From Flavobacterium taihuense (GTDB taxonomy: Bacteria; Bacteroidota; Bacteroidia; Flavobacteriales; Flavobacteriaceae), in NCBI RefSeq assembly GCF_019351435.1, contig NZ_JAHWYN010000004.1:176505-240504 (forward strand): 64,000 bases of DNA, read 5' to 3'. Under the pieces are notes generated by a model. That model ran no database searches. It was not told where the DNA came from and worked only from the letters and a program-made list of their open reading frames with translations. Shown one piece after another: positions 10,801 to 20,300 of the stretch (position 1 is the first letter of the stretch; each line of letters begins with the position of its first letter). The position numbers and the translations under genes are program-made.

Positions 10801-10926
10801 ACTTTTACAAAATACAAAGGATATGACCCAGGTGCATCAAATGGCGCTCCTATTGGTGGTGGAATCGATTACGGATTCTATCCAATTCCAAGAACGTATT
10901 TGTTAGGTTTAAACGTTAATTTTTAA
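7882..10926 (+). CDS. SusC-like TonB-dependent outer-membrane transporter (RagA/SusC)
   Basis: 1014 residues with signal peptide 1-19 (..SAFGFAQ). An N-terminal carboxypeptidase-regulatory-like domain at ~20-105 (IAGTVKERSTGLPLYGVNI) is followed by the conserved ALNEVVVIGYG segment, a plug domain (~115-225, with RIRGISTNGENRP and GANGIILVTTKSG), and a beta-barrel ending in LLGLNVNF with C-terminal Phe. Length is normal for the family. It forms the TonB-powered uptake pore for glycan oligosaccharides with the SusD protein encoded 10 bases downstream. The neighbouring GH16, GH17 and GH149-like genes imply beta-1,3-glucan oligosaccharides as substrate. Confidence 0.95.
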   Translation: MKSNHLLIIFLLFSAFGFAQKKDIAGTVKERSTGLPLYGVNISEKNSGNTVSTDFDGKFLLKGFTPGSTLVFSYVGYKTQEYKTTADVSRVDILLDDEAKALNEVVVIGYGNVKKKQVTGAVSVVSSKTIETLRPVKIEQALQGTVAGVNVTTVGGAPGADISVRIRGISTNGENRPIAIIDGYQGDISTLNPGDIESLTVLKDAQAAIYGTIGANGIILVTTKSGKRNSKAKISFNSSTGIQESSRILPTLSATEYALLLNESYANGGRSLPYPNVSGLGEGTNWQKEIFNPAPIINYDMSISGGSDKISYAVSASHLSQEGIIGRDKSGFERNTARISLGADVTDKLKLKTNAIYTIQSRKTINDNGLGSVLFNALNVPSTQSPYDNNGDFTLVPSTAGLGIEIINPLAQIENTYNEYELKKLNGNIGLDYKFSNAFVLSGALGFNTQNGQGKTFAKQISYGGKVFDVNRSSVTQSSQFDNNYSLDIYGTYSKKFGEHNVVGTLGTTVFKEFGNGLYATGFDVPYNSWDFADISLANGLPTTAPNASYVYDERRLSYFARVQYDFKGKYLLSAMLRRDSSTKFGPNNRVGFFPSMTAGWIVSDEAFFGGNEGIVNFLKLRGSYGVLGNDQIPNNGYVSQLNGEATYVFNNTITPGLAAGQIPNPNLKWEEAQKFDVGLDLKMFNNKINIVADYFIDTRADLLIPNIPVSGILGTAAPGASAPTINAGTVKNSGVEFAIDYKNTFSNKLTLSLGYNVTFIQNEVTEVNNGTGFIEGGSFGVGQPAPSRMQVGKPIGYFFGYKTNGIFQNQAEVDAAPSQVALGAEAQAGDIRYVDINGDGVINTSDRTDIGSPIAAATMGFNLQLDYHNFDFVAYTFASVGNDMVRNYERTLTDVNRLDYVLDRWTGEGTSNSVPRVTTSATSNNVFSDYFVEDASFVRIQNIQLGYSIDPTYFSKEGISKFRVYMGVNNLYTFTKYKGYDPGASNGAPIGGGIDYGFYPIPRTYLLGLNVNF

Positions 10927-10936
10927 TTAGTAAAAA

Positions 10937-12415
10937 ATGAAAAAGTATATATTTATTACAGTTACAAGTATAGCGCTTTTCTCTGCAATTTTCGTTTCAT
11001 GTAGCGATAATTTCATAGAGCGTGATATTGAATATTCTATAGATTCTGAGAATTTCTTTAATTCTAAAAGCGATTATGATAAAGCATTAATTGCTGCTTA
11101 TGACATGCTTCAATCCAGTTATATCAATGTTTTGATGGGGGAAATAGCTTCTGATAATACTTTAGCAGGTGGAGAAAGTCCAACAGATGTTATTGGTTTT
11201 CAACAAATTGATGACATGACGCATACTCCAGTAAATGACAATCTTAAAAATCTTTGGGATTGGATGTTTGCAGGAGTACAAAGAGCAAACTACATTTTGG
11301 AGTTTAAAGACAAAATTGATTTTGAAGGAAAAAATCAAATCATTGCCGAAACACGTTTTCTAAGAGCGTACTATCACTTTGAATTGATAAAATGGTTTGG
11401 TGGAATTCCAATGAATGGCGACAAAAGGTTCACTACTGGAGATGAAACTAAAGTGAAACGTTCTTCTGTTCAAGAAGTATATGCTTCAATCGAAGCCGAT
11501 TTGATTTATGCTTCACAGAATTTATCACCTACGGCTTCCCAAACAGGGAGAGCTACCAAAGGAGCGGCACTAGCTTTACTTGGAAAAGCTTATTTGTACC
11601 AAAATAAATTTCCGGCAGCCGCTGCAGCTTTAGAACAAGTAATTGCTTCTTCAAAATATTCTTTGGTTTCAGACTATGCATCTATTTTTGAAATGGCTGG
11701 AGAAAATGGACCTGAATCTATTTTTGAAGTACAATATACCGATGTTGAAGGAGCCGGTTTTGGATGTTTGCAATGTAGCGAAGGAAATGTAGCCGTTGGA
11801 TTTAGTGGAGTACGAAATTATACTGGTCCAAAATATACCTCTGGTTTTAGTTTTAATGTGCCAACCAAAGAGACTTACAATTCATTTGAAGTTGGTGATT
11901 CAAGATTGGATGCCTCTTTGTTAGATATTGCTACTTGGGCTGCCGATAATAATGCTACTTATGGAAAAGGAAATGAGGATACAGGTTATTTTAATCAAAA
12001 ATACTTGCCAAGAGTAAGAAATGGTAATGCCGCTGGGGATTTGAATTTGACAAACCCTAATAACTACAGAGCGATTCGTTATGCTGATGTATTGTTAATG
12101 GCTGCTGAGGCTTTGAATAGAGGTGCTAAAGATGATACTAAAGCGCAAGGGTATTTGAACCAAGTGAGAGATCGTGCTTTTGGAGATACTAATCATAGAA
12201 TATCTTCGGTTGGTGCTGCATTAACAGATGCAATTTGGAAAGAAAGAAGATCTGAATTTGTTGGAGAAGGGTTTCGTTTCTTCGATTTAGTTCGTACTGG
12301 TAAAGCGGCTGGGACAATCCCTGGATTTGTAGCTGGTAAACATGAATTATTCCCTATTCCTTTGCAGGAAATACAATTTTCTAACGGAAATTGGAGTCAA
12401 AACCCTGGATATTAA
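10937..12415 (+). CDS. SusD-like glycan-binding lipoprotein (RagB/SusD)
   Basis: 492 residues. Lipoprotein signal ends at Cys22 (..AIFVSC|SDN). The N-terminal half carries the helical TPR-like SusD fold (AETRFLRAYYHFELIKWFGGIP is diagnostic), and the C-terminus has the SusD/RagB pattern: RYADVLLMAAEALNR, then WKERRSEFVGEGFRFFDLVR and ELFPIPLQEI. It caps the SusC barrel on the cell surface and captures oligosaccharides. Close spacing to both neighbours indicates one operon. Confidence 0.95.
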   Translation: MKKYIFITVTSIALFSAIFVSCSDNFIERDIEYSIDSENFFNSKSDYDKALIAAYDMLQSSYINVLMGEIASDNTLAGGESPTDVIGFQQIDDMTHTPVNDNLKNLWDWMFAGVQRANYILEFKDKIDFEGKNQIIAETRFLRAYYHFELIKWFGGIPMNGDKRFTTGDETKVKRSSVQEVYASIEADLIYASQNLSPTASQTGRATKGAALALLGKAYLYQNKFPAAAAALEQVIASSKYSLVSDYASIFEMAGENGPESIFEVQYTDVEGAGFGCLQCSEGNVAVGFSGVRNYTGPKYTSGFSFNVPTKETYNSFEVGDSRLDASLLDIATWAADNNATYGKGNEDTGYFNQKYLPRVRNGNAAGDLNLTNPNNYRAIRYADVLLMAAEALNRGAKDDTKAQGYLNQVRDRAFGDTNHRISSVGAALTDAIWKERRSEFVGEGFRFFDLVRTGKAAGTIPGFVAGKHELFPIPLQEIQFSNGNWSQNPGY

Positions 12416-12427
12416 AAAACTATTATT

Positions 12428-14056
12428 ATGAAAAAAATACATTTTATTATAAGTCTTTTTGTTCTGGCAATCGCAATGGGTTGTTCAGAAGATACAAGTA
12501 CAGTTGATTTAGATGCTGTTAAAGCACCAACCAATATCTCTGCTTTGACAACTGTAACGCAGGATAATACAGGAAAAGTTACTTTCTTGCCAAAAGGCGA
12601 AGGAGTTTCTCAATATGAAATTTTCTTTGGAGATGGCACTACCGCAGCTGCTTATGTAAGCCCGGGAGAAACAGTTTCTCATGTTTACAAAGAAGGAGTG
12701 TACCAATCCAAAATTGTAGGGACTACATTAAACGGAAAACGTACAGAAGTGATCCAAGAAGTAGTAGTATCGTTCAAAGCCCCAGAAAATTTAGTGGTGG
12801 TTATTACAAACGACTTGTCCGTTTCTAAAAAAGTAACAGTTACTGCAAAAGCTGATTTTGCATTATTTTATGATGTTTATTTTGGAGAAGCTGGAAAACC
12901 AGATCCTATTTCTGCAAACAATGGTGCTTCTGTTTCTTATACGTATCAAGTTGCAGGTGTATATAAAATTCGTGTGGTTTCCAAAAGTGCGGCTATTAAA
13001 ACAACCGAATATACAGAGGATTTTACAGTAACACTTGTAAATAAACCTTCTACTTCGGCTGCAACGCCACCAAACAGACAAGCTACAGACGTGATTTCTA
13101 TTTATAGTTCAAAATATACAGATGTTGCTGGAACTAATTATTTCCCAGATTGGGGACAAGGTGGTCAAGGCAGTAGTTGGGCTGAATTTGAATTGAATGG
13201 GGATAAAATGCTTAATTATATCAAACTAAGTTACCAAGGAATTGCATTAGCTGATAATACCAGTATAGATGTTTCTGGAATGGAATTTCTTCACATGGAT
13301 GTTTGGACTGCCGATTTGCAAAAAATTGAAACTTCTTTAATTAGCAAAACAAATGGGGAGAAACCAGTTGTAAAAGATTTGGTGGCTGGTCAATGGAATA
13401 GCATTGATATTCCAGTTTCAGCATTTACGAGTCAAGGATTAACAGTTGCAGATATCTTTCAATTAAAATTAGTTGGAACTCCTTGGGCTACAGGTTCTGT
13501 TTTTATTGACAATATTTATTTTTATAAAGCACCTTCTGCTGCTCAAACTATTCAATTACCTCTTGATTTTGAATCCAGTACATTGACATATGCTTGGATC
13601 GGTTTTGGAGCTGCTGATTTTGGTCCAATTCCAGTTTCGATGATCACAAATCCTGACAAATCAGGTGTTAATGTTTCGAATAAAGTAGTCAAAATCGATA
13701 AACCTTCAGGTGCGCAAGTATGGGCTGGTGCAAGTTTGAGTTTGGATTCTAAAGTAGATTTTGCAAAAGGAACGAAAATTAAAGTAACCGTTTGGTCTCC
13801 AAAAGTAGGTGCTAAGATTTTGTACAAAATGGAAGATTCAACTTCTCCAAAAGATGGAAATGGAAATCCAACCATTAATGTCGAAGTAGAGGCTACTACA
13901 ACTGTTGCCAATGCTTGGGAAGTATTAACCTTCGATCTTACTAGTGCAGCATCTTTCAATTCTGCAAATTCGTATGACAAAGTGATTTTATTTCCAGATT
14001 TTGGAGTAGCTGGTGCTGGTTCTACTTATTATTTTGATGATATTAAACAATTCTAA
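12428..14056 (+). CDS. PKD-domain surface glycan-binding lipoprotein (SGBP, SusE/F position)
   Basis: 542 residues. Lipoprotein signal with Cys19 (..AIAMGC|SEDTS). Two PKD-like domains at ~30-115 and ~120-205 (FGDGTTAAAY, HVYKEGVYQSKI) are followed by a block at ~208-375 starting ATPPNRQATDVISIYS, and a final module at ~378-542 starting LPLDFES and ending STYYFDDIKQF. The last two blocks are homologous, in the same order, to parts of the large T9SS protein at the left edge. No catalytic residues are evident. The third position of a susCD operon is typical for surface glycan-binding proteins; beta-1,3-glucan is the inferred ligand. Confidence 0.85.
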   Translation: MKKIHFIISLFVLAIAMGCSEDTSTVDLDAVKAPTNISALTTVTQDNTGKVTFLPKGEGVSQYEIFFGDGTTAAAYVSPGETVSHVYKEGVYQSKIVGTTLNGKRTEVIQEVVVSFKAPENLVVVITNDLSVSKKVTVTAKADFALFYDVYFGEAGKPDPISANNGASVSYTYQVAGVYKIRVVSKSAAIKTTEYTEDFTVTLVNKPSTSAATPPNRQATDVISIYSSKYTDVAGTNYFPDWGQGGQGSSWAEFELNGDKMLNYIKLSYQGIALADNTSIDVSGMEFLHMDVWTADLQKIETSLISKTNGEKPVVKDLVAGQWNSIDIPVSAFTSQGLTVADIFQLKLVGTPWATGSVFIDNIYFYKAPSAAQTIQLPLDFESSTLTYAWIGFGAADFGPIPVSMITNPDKSGVNVSNKVVKIDKPSGAQVWAGASLSLDSKVDFAKGTKIKVTVWSPKVGAKILYKMEDSTSPKDGNGNPTINVEVEATTTVANAWEVLTFDLTSAASFNSANSYDKVILFPDFGVAGAGSTYYFDDIKQF

Positions 14057-14068
14057 AATTAAAGGAAA

Positions 14069-15733
14069 ATGAAAAAAATAGTTTTAAATATAATAACCAT
14101 TTTTAGTTTGCTACTAATGGTGAATTGTCAGGAAGATAATTATTCTTTCGGGGCATTAGATGCACCTTCTAATCTTAAGATAACTGCAGAAATAGTAGGT
14201 GTAACCGATCAAACTCCATTTGGAGACGGTTCAGGTAAGGTGAAGTTTACTACAACTGCAGATAATGCAGTTTCTTTCAAATATAGTTATGGAGATGGTG
14301 TTGTTGAGACTTCTCCAGGTGGAGTGGCAGAGCATGCTTTTACTTCAGTTGGGATAAATACCTATACAGTTACTATTATTGCTTCTGGAAAAGGTGGTGT
14401 TACTAGTAATACAACAGTTGATGTAAAAGTGATTAGTAATTTTAGTGACGAAAAATCAACTCAATTGCTTACAGGAGGAACTGCAACTGGAAAAAAATGG
14501 TTTTTGGCTGCAAATGAAGCTGGACATCTGGGTGTTGGGCAGAACGATGGTGATGCTACCAAAAATTATTATCCTAATTATTATCAAGCAGGTCCTTTTG
14601 AAAAATCAGCTACTTGTTTCTATGATGGCGATTATACTTTTGCTTTGGTAGGAGGTAAAATAGAGTATACACAGGATAACAAAGGAAATACCTTTTTTCA
14701 CAATTCTTATAAAAGTGTTGCTGGCGGAACAAATGGTGGTGATGATGCCTGTTTACCTTATAGCACAGCGGGTAAAAAAACTGTGGCGTTAAGTCCTTCA
14801 ACTTCTTTTGTTTCCAAAAACCCAGAAGCGGCTAAACAATCTGTTGGAACAGTAATGAATTTTTCTGATGGCGGTTTCATGGGCTATTATGCCGGCGCAA
14901 CACAATATGAGATTATGTCGCTGACAGAGAACAGAATGGTAGTGCGTTTTGTACAAGCCAATAATGTTGGTTTGGCTTGGTACCAAACATTTACGACTAC
15001 TCGTCCTGTGAATGTACCAACCGATACTACTGAATATACTACTTTGGATTGGGCAGATGAATTTAAAGTAAATGGTGCTCCAGATCCTACAAAATGGACT
15101 TATGATTTAGGGAATGGTAGTAATACACCAGCTGGTGCTGGATGGGGGAATGGTGAGAAACAAGACTATACTAATCTAGCCAAAAATGTATCTGTAGTGG
15201 ATGGTGATTTCCTTAAAATAACAGCTATAAAAGAAGGTTCTGGTTATACTTCTGCTAGAATTAAAACTCAGGGACTTAAAGAGTTTACTTATGGAACTAT
15301 CGAAATGAGAGTAAAAATGCCTGTTGGTTCCGGAACTTGGGCTGCTTTCTGGTCATTAGGAACTGCGCCTGTAACTTGGCCTGGAAATGGTGAAATTGAT
15401 TTTATGGAATGGACCGGTAATCGTCCTTTTCAAACTCAAGGAGCTTTGCATTTTCCAGGAAATTCAGGAGGTAATGCAAAAGTAGGTGTTACTTCTCTTC
15501 AAGATCCTGCGGGTTTCCATACCTATAAAACGATTTGGTCTCCTAAGACAATTCGTTTCTTTATTGACGGAACGTTGTTCTATACGTTTAGTAATTCAGA
15601 TACTTCATTGCCGTTTCATAAAGATTTCTATATGATCCTTAATCTGGCAATGGGTGGATCTCTAGGAGGTGAAATTGATCCTGCATTTACAAGCTCATCT
15701 ATGCTTGTAGATTATATAAAAGTTTATAAATAA
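14069..15733 (+). CDS. GH16 endo-beta-1,3-glucanase (laminarinase) lipoprotein
   Basis: 554 residues. Lipoprotein signal with Cys20 (..LLMVNC|QEDN), so probably surface-anchored. A PKD-like domain at ~35-125 and an accessory region at ~130-315 (TGKKWFLAANEAGHLGVG) precede a GH16 catalytic domain at ~325-554. That domain contains GAGWGNGEKQDYT and the active-site motif EIDFME, giving Glu442 (nucleophile), Asp444 and Glu447 (acid/base). It ends MLVDYIKVYK, the usual GH16 C-terminus. It is the last gene of the susCD operon, spaced 12 bases from the SGBP gene. The laminarinase-type motif and the context support endo-1,3-glucan hydrolysis; mixed-linkage glucan cannot be excluded. Confidence 0.9.
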   Translation: MKKIVLNIITIFSLLLMVNCQEDNYSFGALDAPSNLKITAEIVGVTDQTPFGDGSGKVKFTTTADNAVSFKYSYGDGVVETSPGGVAEHAFTSVGINTYTVTIIASGKGGVTSNTTVDVKVISNFSDEKSTQLLTGGTATGKKWFLAANEAGHLGVGQNDGDATKNYYPNYYQAGPFEKSATCFYDGDYTFALVGGKIEYTQDNKGNTFFHNSYKSVAGGTNGGDDACLPYSTAGKKTVALSPSTSFVSKNPEAAKQSVGTVMNFSDGGFMGYYAGATQYEIMSLTENRMVVRFVQANNVGLAWYQTFTTTRPVNVPTDTTEYTTLDWADEFKVNGAPDPTKWTYDLGNGSNTPAGAGWGNGEKQDYTNLAKNVSVVDGDFLKITAIKEGSGYTSARIKTQGLKEFTYGTIEMRVKMPVGSGTWAAFWSLGTAPVTWPGNGEIDFMEWTGNRPFQTQGALHFPGNSGGNAKVGVTSLQDPAGFHTYKTIWSPKTIRFFIDGTLFYTFSNSDTSLPFHKDFYMILNLAMGGSLGGEIDPAFTSSSMLVDYIKVYK

Positions 15734-15755
15734 CAAAATGGTTTAATACATCAAT

Positions 15756-15789
15756 TACAAGTAGGTTGGCTTAGGCTAACTTACTTGTA
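15756..15789 (+). terminator. Hairpin after the susCD-SGBP-GH16 operon
   Basis: A 15-bp stem with G-U pairs (ACAAGTAGGTTGGC with GCTAACTTACTTGT) and loop TTAG, 23 bases after the GH16 stop. It lacks a T-run on the plus strand, so it may act as an mRNA-stabilising or attenuating structure more than a full terminator. Confidence 0.5.
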
Positions 15790-15995
15790 CATTGAATGTA
15801 TAAAGTTAATCTCAATTTATAATCTAAAACAAGAAATTACCGTGCCTCAGTTCTGATTTTCAAGAAAGAATTAGGAGTGTATAAAACCATAAATTTCTAA
15901 ACTAGTATTTTTTTCTAACAATCAATTAAACCAATTTTAATGTTTTTTAGATTCTGATTTTCATTTTTAAAAAACGTTCAAATTAATCTATAATT

Positions 15996-17264
15996 ATGCG
16001 AAAAATTATTTTTTTACTTCTCTTTTGGAATTGTACATCCACTATTTATTCTCAAGCAGATAAGGTTACAATAGATCAAAGTAAATCTGGATTTAAACTC
16101 AAGATGAACGGACAAGATTTTATTGTCAATGGCATGAATTGGGATTATTTCCCCATTGGTAAAAATTACACTTATATCCTTTGGGAACAGCCAGAGGAAA
16201 TGATCAAAAAAGCATTGGATAATGAAATGCCATTATTAAAAAATATGGGGGTAAATACCATTCGGGTTTATTCCGGTATTCCCAAAAAATGGATTGAATT
16301 TATTTATAATAAGTACGGAATTCACACCATGCTCAATCATCCATTTGGCCGATATGGTTTGTCAATAAATGGAGCTTGGGTTGCCAATACTGAATATTCA
16401 AACCCGAGTACTCACGAAGTACTTTTGAAAGAGGTTAAACAATTAGCCTCAGATTATAAAGATACCAAAGGCTTACTATTGTTCTTATTGGGTAATGAAA
16501 ACAATTACGGTTTGTTTTGGGAAGGTGCCGAAACTGAGAATATTCCGGTGCAAGACCGAAAATCTACAGCTCGCGCTCAAGCGTTGTACCAATTGTTTAA
16601 TGAAGCTGCCGTTGTTATGAAAACTATTGATAATTCGCATCCAATTGCAATTTGTAATGGTGATCTTCTTTTTCTGGATTTAATAGCAAAAGAATGTCCA
16701 GATGTAGATGTTTTTGGAATCAATGTGTATCGCGGAATTTCTTTTGGTGATGTATTTGAAAGGGTGAAAAAAGAATATGCAAAACCTATTTTGTTTACTG
16801 AATTTGGTTCGGATGCTTTTAATACTATAACCAATAAGGAGGATCAAAATGCACAAGCAACTATTCTAAAAGGGAACTGGCTAGAAATTTATGAAAATGC
16901 TGCGGGTATTGGGAAAACCGGAAATTGTATTGGTGGTTTTACCTTTCAATTTAGCGATGGTTGGTGGAAAAGCGGACAAACAATAAATCTTGACATCCAT
17001 GATCCTAGTGCTTCATGGGGCAATGGAGGATACGTTTTTGATTTTGAAAAAGGTAAAAATAATATGAATGAAGAGTGGTTTGGGATTTGTGCCAAAGGAC
17101 CAATAAGCCAAAATGGAGTGTATCAGTTGCAACCAAGAGTGGCTTATTATATGTTGAAAAAAGTGCATCAGCTTAATCCGTATACCAACAATAATTCATT
17201 AAAGAAGCTTCAAAATAGTTTTAAGAAAATTAAAATAATTGAAACTTCAAAAAAGGCAGAATAA
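15996..17264 (+). CDS. Clan GH-A glycosidase (GH2-TIM-barrel/GH72-like), exported
   Basis: 422 residues. An N-terminal signal (..NCTSTIYSQ) suits export; the Cys near it lacks a good lipobox. The body is a TIM barrel with NGMNWDYFPIG at the start, LGNENN carrying the probable acid/base Glu168, DVDVFGINVYRG, and ILFTEFGSD carrying the probable nucleophile Glu269. The pattern places it in clan GH-A near GH2 C-terminal domains or glucanosyltransferase-like enzymes. It lacks the sandwich domains of classical GH2 enzymes, so I do not assign a family. Placed between the GH16 gene and the phosphorylase, it probably trims or transglycosylates beta-glucan oligosaccharides. Confidence 0.75.
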   Translation: MRKIIFLLLFWNCTSTIYSQADKVTIDQSKSGFKLKMNGQDFIVNGMNWDYFPIGKNYTYILWEQPEEMIKKALDNEMPLLKNMGVNTIRVYSGIPKKWIEFIYNKYGIHTMLNHPFGRYGLSINGAWVANTEYSNPSTHEVLLKEVKQLASDYKDTKGLLLFLLGNENNYGLFWEGAETENIPVQDRKSTARAQALYQLFNEAAVVMKTIDNSHPIAICNGDLLFLDLIAKECPDVDVFGINVYRGISFGDVFERVKKEYAKPILFTEFGSDAFNTITNKEDQNAQATILKGNWLEIYENAAGIGKTGNCIGGFTFQFSDGWWKSGQTINLDIHDPSASWGNGGYVFDFEKGKNNMNEEWFGICAKGPISQNGVYQLQPRVAYYMLKKVHQLNPYTNNNSLKKLQNSFKKIKIIETSKKAE

Positions 17265-17309
17265 AGTAATTATAAAACACGAAATAAAAATATATAAAAG
17301 CATAAAAAC

Positions 17310-20300
17310 ATGAAGATAGTCGAATTAGAAGGAGAGAAATATTATAAAATCGAAAACCACGATACAATAAGACCTTTTTTTATGAGCATCGTGAGTGATT
17401 CCAATCATTGGTTGTTTATTTCAAGTAATGGTGGACTTACAGCAGGTAGAAAAAACGCTGAATTTGCTCTTTTTCCCTATTATACAGATGATAAAATAAC
17501 CGAATTTGCAGATATTACAGGAAGTAAAACTATTTTTCAGGTTCTTACCGAAGGTAAAGTTTGGATATGGGAACCCTTTACAGAACGCTTTAATGAAAAC
17601 TACAATCTTACCAGAAATTTATACAAAAACTTCTATGGTAACAAAGTCATTTTCGAAGAGATTCATAACGATTTGCAACTGACTTTCAGATACCAATGGA
17701 ATTCCAGTAACCTTTTTGGATTTGTTAAAAAATCGGAGATTATAAACAACTCTTCTATTGATTATACTATTCGAGTATTAGACGGTATTCAAAATATACT
17801 ACCACATGGAGTTGGCAGCGATTTACAAAATAGTACCAGTAATCTAGTTGATGCCTATAAAAGAAGCGAATTGAATGCCGAAAGTGGTTTAGGGATTTTT
17901 GCTCTGAGCGCCATAATCGTTGATAGAGCAGAACCAAGTGAAGCACTAAAGGCTAATATTGTTTGGTCATTGGGAATGAATAATCCAACTCATTTATTGT
18001 CTTCAAAACAACTTCCTGCTTTTAGAAAATTGCAAAAAATCACAGGTGAAACGGATATAAAAGGGGAAAAAGGTGCTTATTTTATTTCAAATGAATTGCA
18101 TTTGCCCCGAAACAGCTCTAAAGATTGGAAAATTATTGCCAATGTAAATCAAAACCAATCTCAAGTGATTCAGCTATGTGAGTCAATTCTACACGATAAA
18201 ACACTGGAAAAACAACTTATTGATGATGTTGAATTAGGCAAACAAAACTTAATTGCATTGAATGCGGGGGCAGATGGTTTGCAATTTACGGCTGATAAAT
18301 TAATCGATACGCGCCATTTTGCCAATACGCTTTTCAATATAATGCGTGGAGGTATTTTTGACGAAAATTATCAAATTGGTAAAAAAGATTTTACACAATA
18401 TTTCGCCAAAGCAAATAGTGAAGTATTTGAAAAAAATCAAGCATTTTTCGGAAATTTAAAAGAGGAGTTCTCTTATATCGAGTTGCTTCAATTAATCCAA
18501 AAGGAAGCGGATAATGATTTAGTAAGATTGTGTACCGAATATTTACCTTTAAAGTTTAGCCGCAGACACGGAGATCCAAGCCGTCCTTGGAACAAATTTT
18601 CAATCAATACCCGTAGTGAAATTGACGATTCAAAAATTTTGGATTACGAAGGAAACTGGAGAGATATTTTTCAAAATTGGGAAGCCCTAGCCTATGCTTA
18701 TCCCAATTTTATTGAAGGTATGATTTCTAAATTCTTGAATGCTTCAACATTTGATGGCTATAACCCATACCGAGTAACAAAAGGAGGTTTTGATTGGGAA
18801 GCAATAGAACATGATAATCCATGGTCGTATATTGGCTATTGGGGGGATCATCAAATTGTTTACTTATTGAAGTTTTTAGAATTTATAGAAAAGTACTATC
18901 CTGGGAAACTAAATTCTTATTTTGATAAAGATTGTTTTGTATATGCTGCTGTTCCTTACAGCATAAAAGCGTATCAAGATATCTCGAAAAACCCAAAAGA
19001 TACCATAGAATACAATTATGCTTGGGAGAAGAAAATAAATGAACGGAGAGCAAAAATTGGTGCGGATGGTGCATTAATCGTTAATGCTAACAATGAAATT
19101 TATCATGTAAATTTTATCGAAAAAATTTTGGCAACTGTTTTGGCCAAAATGTCAAACTTTATTCCAGAAGGTGGAATTTGGATGAACACCCAAAGACCAG
19201 AATGGAATGATGCAAATAATGCTTTGGTAGGTAATGGAGTGTCTATGGTTACACTTTATTATTTGCGCAGGTTTTTAAAAACTTTTCAAAATATATTAGG
19301 AACTTCCGAGCTGCAAAATATTCAATTTTCTACTGAAATGGTTGTTTTTTACCACAGTATTAGAGAATGTTTGTTTGGCTATGAAAGCGTTCTTTTGGGG
19401 AAAATAAATGATCAGAAACGTAAAAACATACTCGATAAATTAGGTGAAGCTGCTTCAGAATACAGATTGAATATATATAAAAATGGATTTTCTGGTCAAA
19501 AAAGAAGTTTATCCATCGATGATTTAAAGCAATTTGCAAAAGTAAGTTTAGCGTACATAGATCATTCAATACAAGCCAATCAAAGACCAGATAGATTGTA
19601 TCACGCTTATAATTTAATGTCTGTTGACAATGATGGAGTGGTTGTTTCAAATTTGAGTGAAATGCTTGAAGGTCAAGTAGCCGTTTTGAGTTCAGGATAT
19701 TTGGATGCAAAAGCCTCATTAGAAATAATAGATGCGTTAAGAAATAGTGCTTTATATCGTCCAGATCAAAACAGCTATATCTTGTATCCAAACAAAGAGT
19801 TACCAAAATTCTTAGAAAAAAATAACATCCCTAAAGCAAGTGTTGAAAAATCAACTTTATTGACAAAATTAATTGCGACTTCTAATAATGCAATTATCGA
19901 TAGAGATGTAAAAGGAGATTATCATTTTAATGGAAACTTCCATAACGCAAATGACTTAAAAGCGGCTTTGATTCAACTTGAAAATGAAGAAGAATATCAA
20001 GTTTTGGCCAAAAATGAAGCGAATGAAATTCTTCAAATTTTTGAAGATGTTTTCAATCACAAGGCTTTTACGGGTAGGTCTGGGACTTTCTTTGGTTACG
20101 AGGGTTTAGGTTCTATTTACTGGCACATGGTTTCTAAACTGCATTTGGCTGTACAAGAAGTTATAGAAAAAGCGCATGCTGATCAAGCTGATGATACTAT
20201 AATTCAAGCATTGTCTAAACATTACACTGCAATTGGCGACGGTATTGGTGTACATAAATCTCCAGAAGTATATGGTGCTTTCCCAACGGATCCCTACTCA

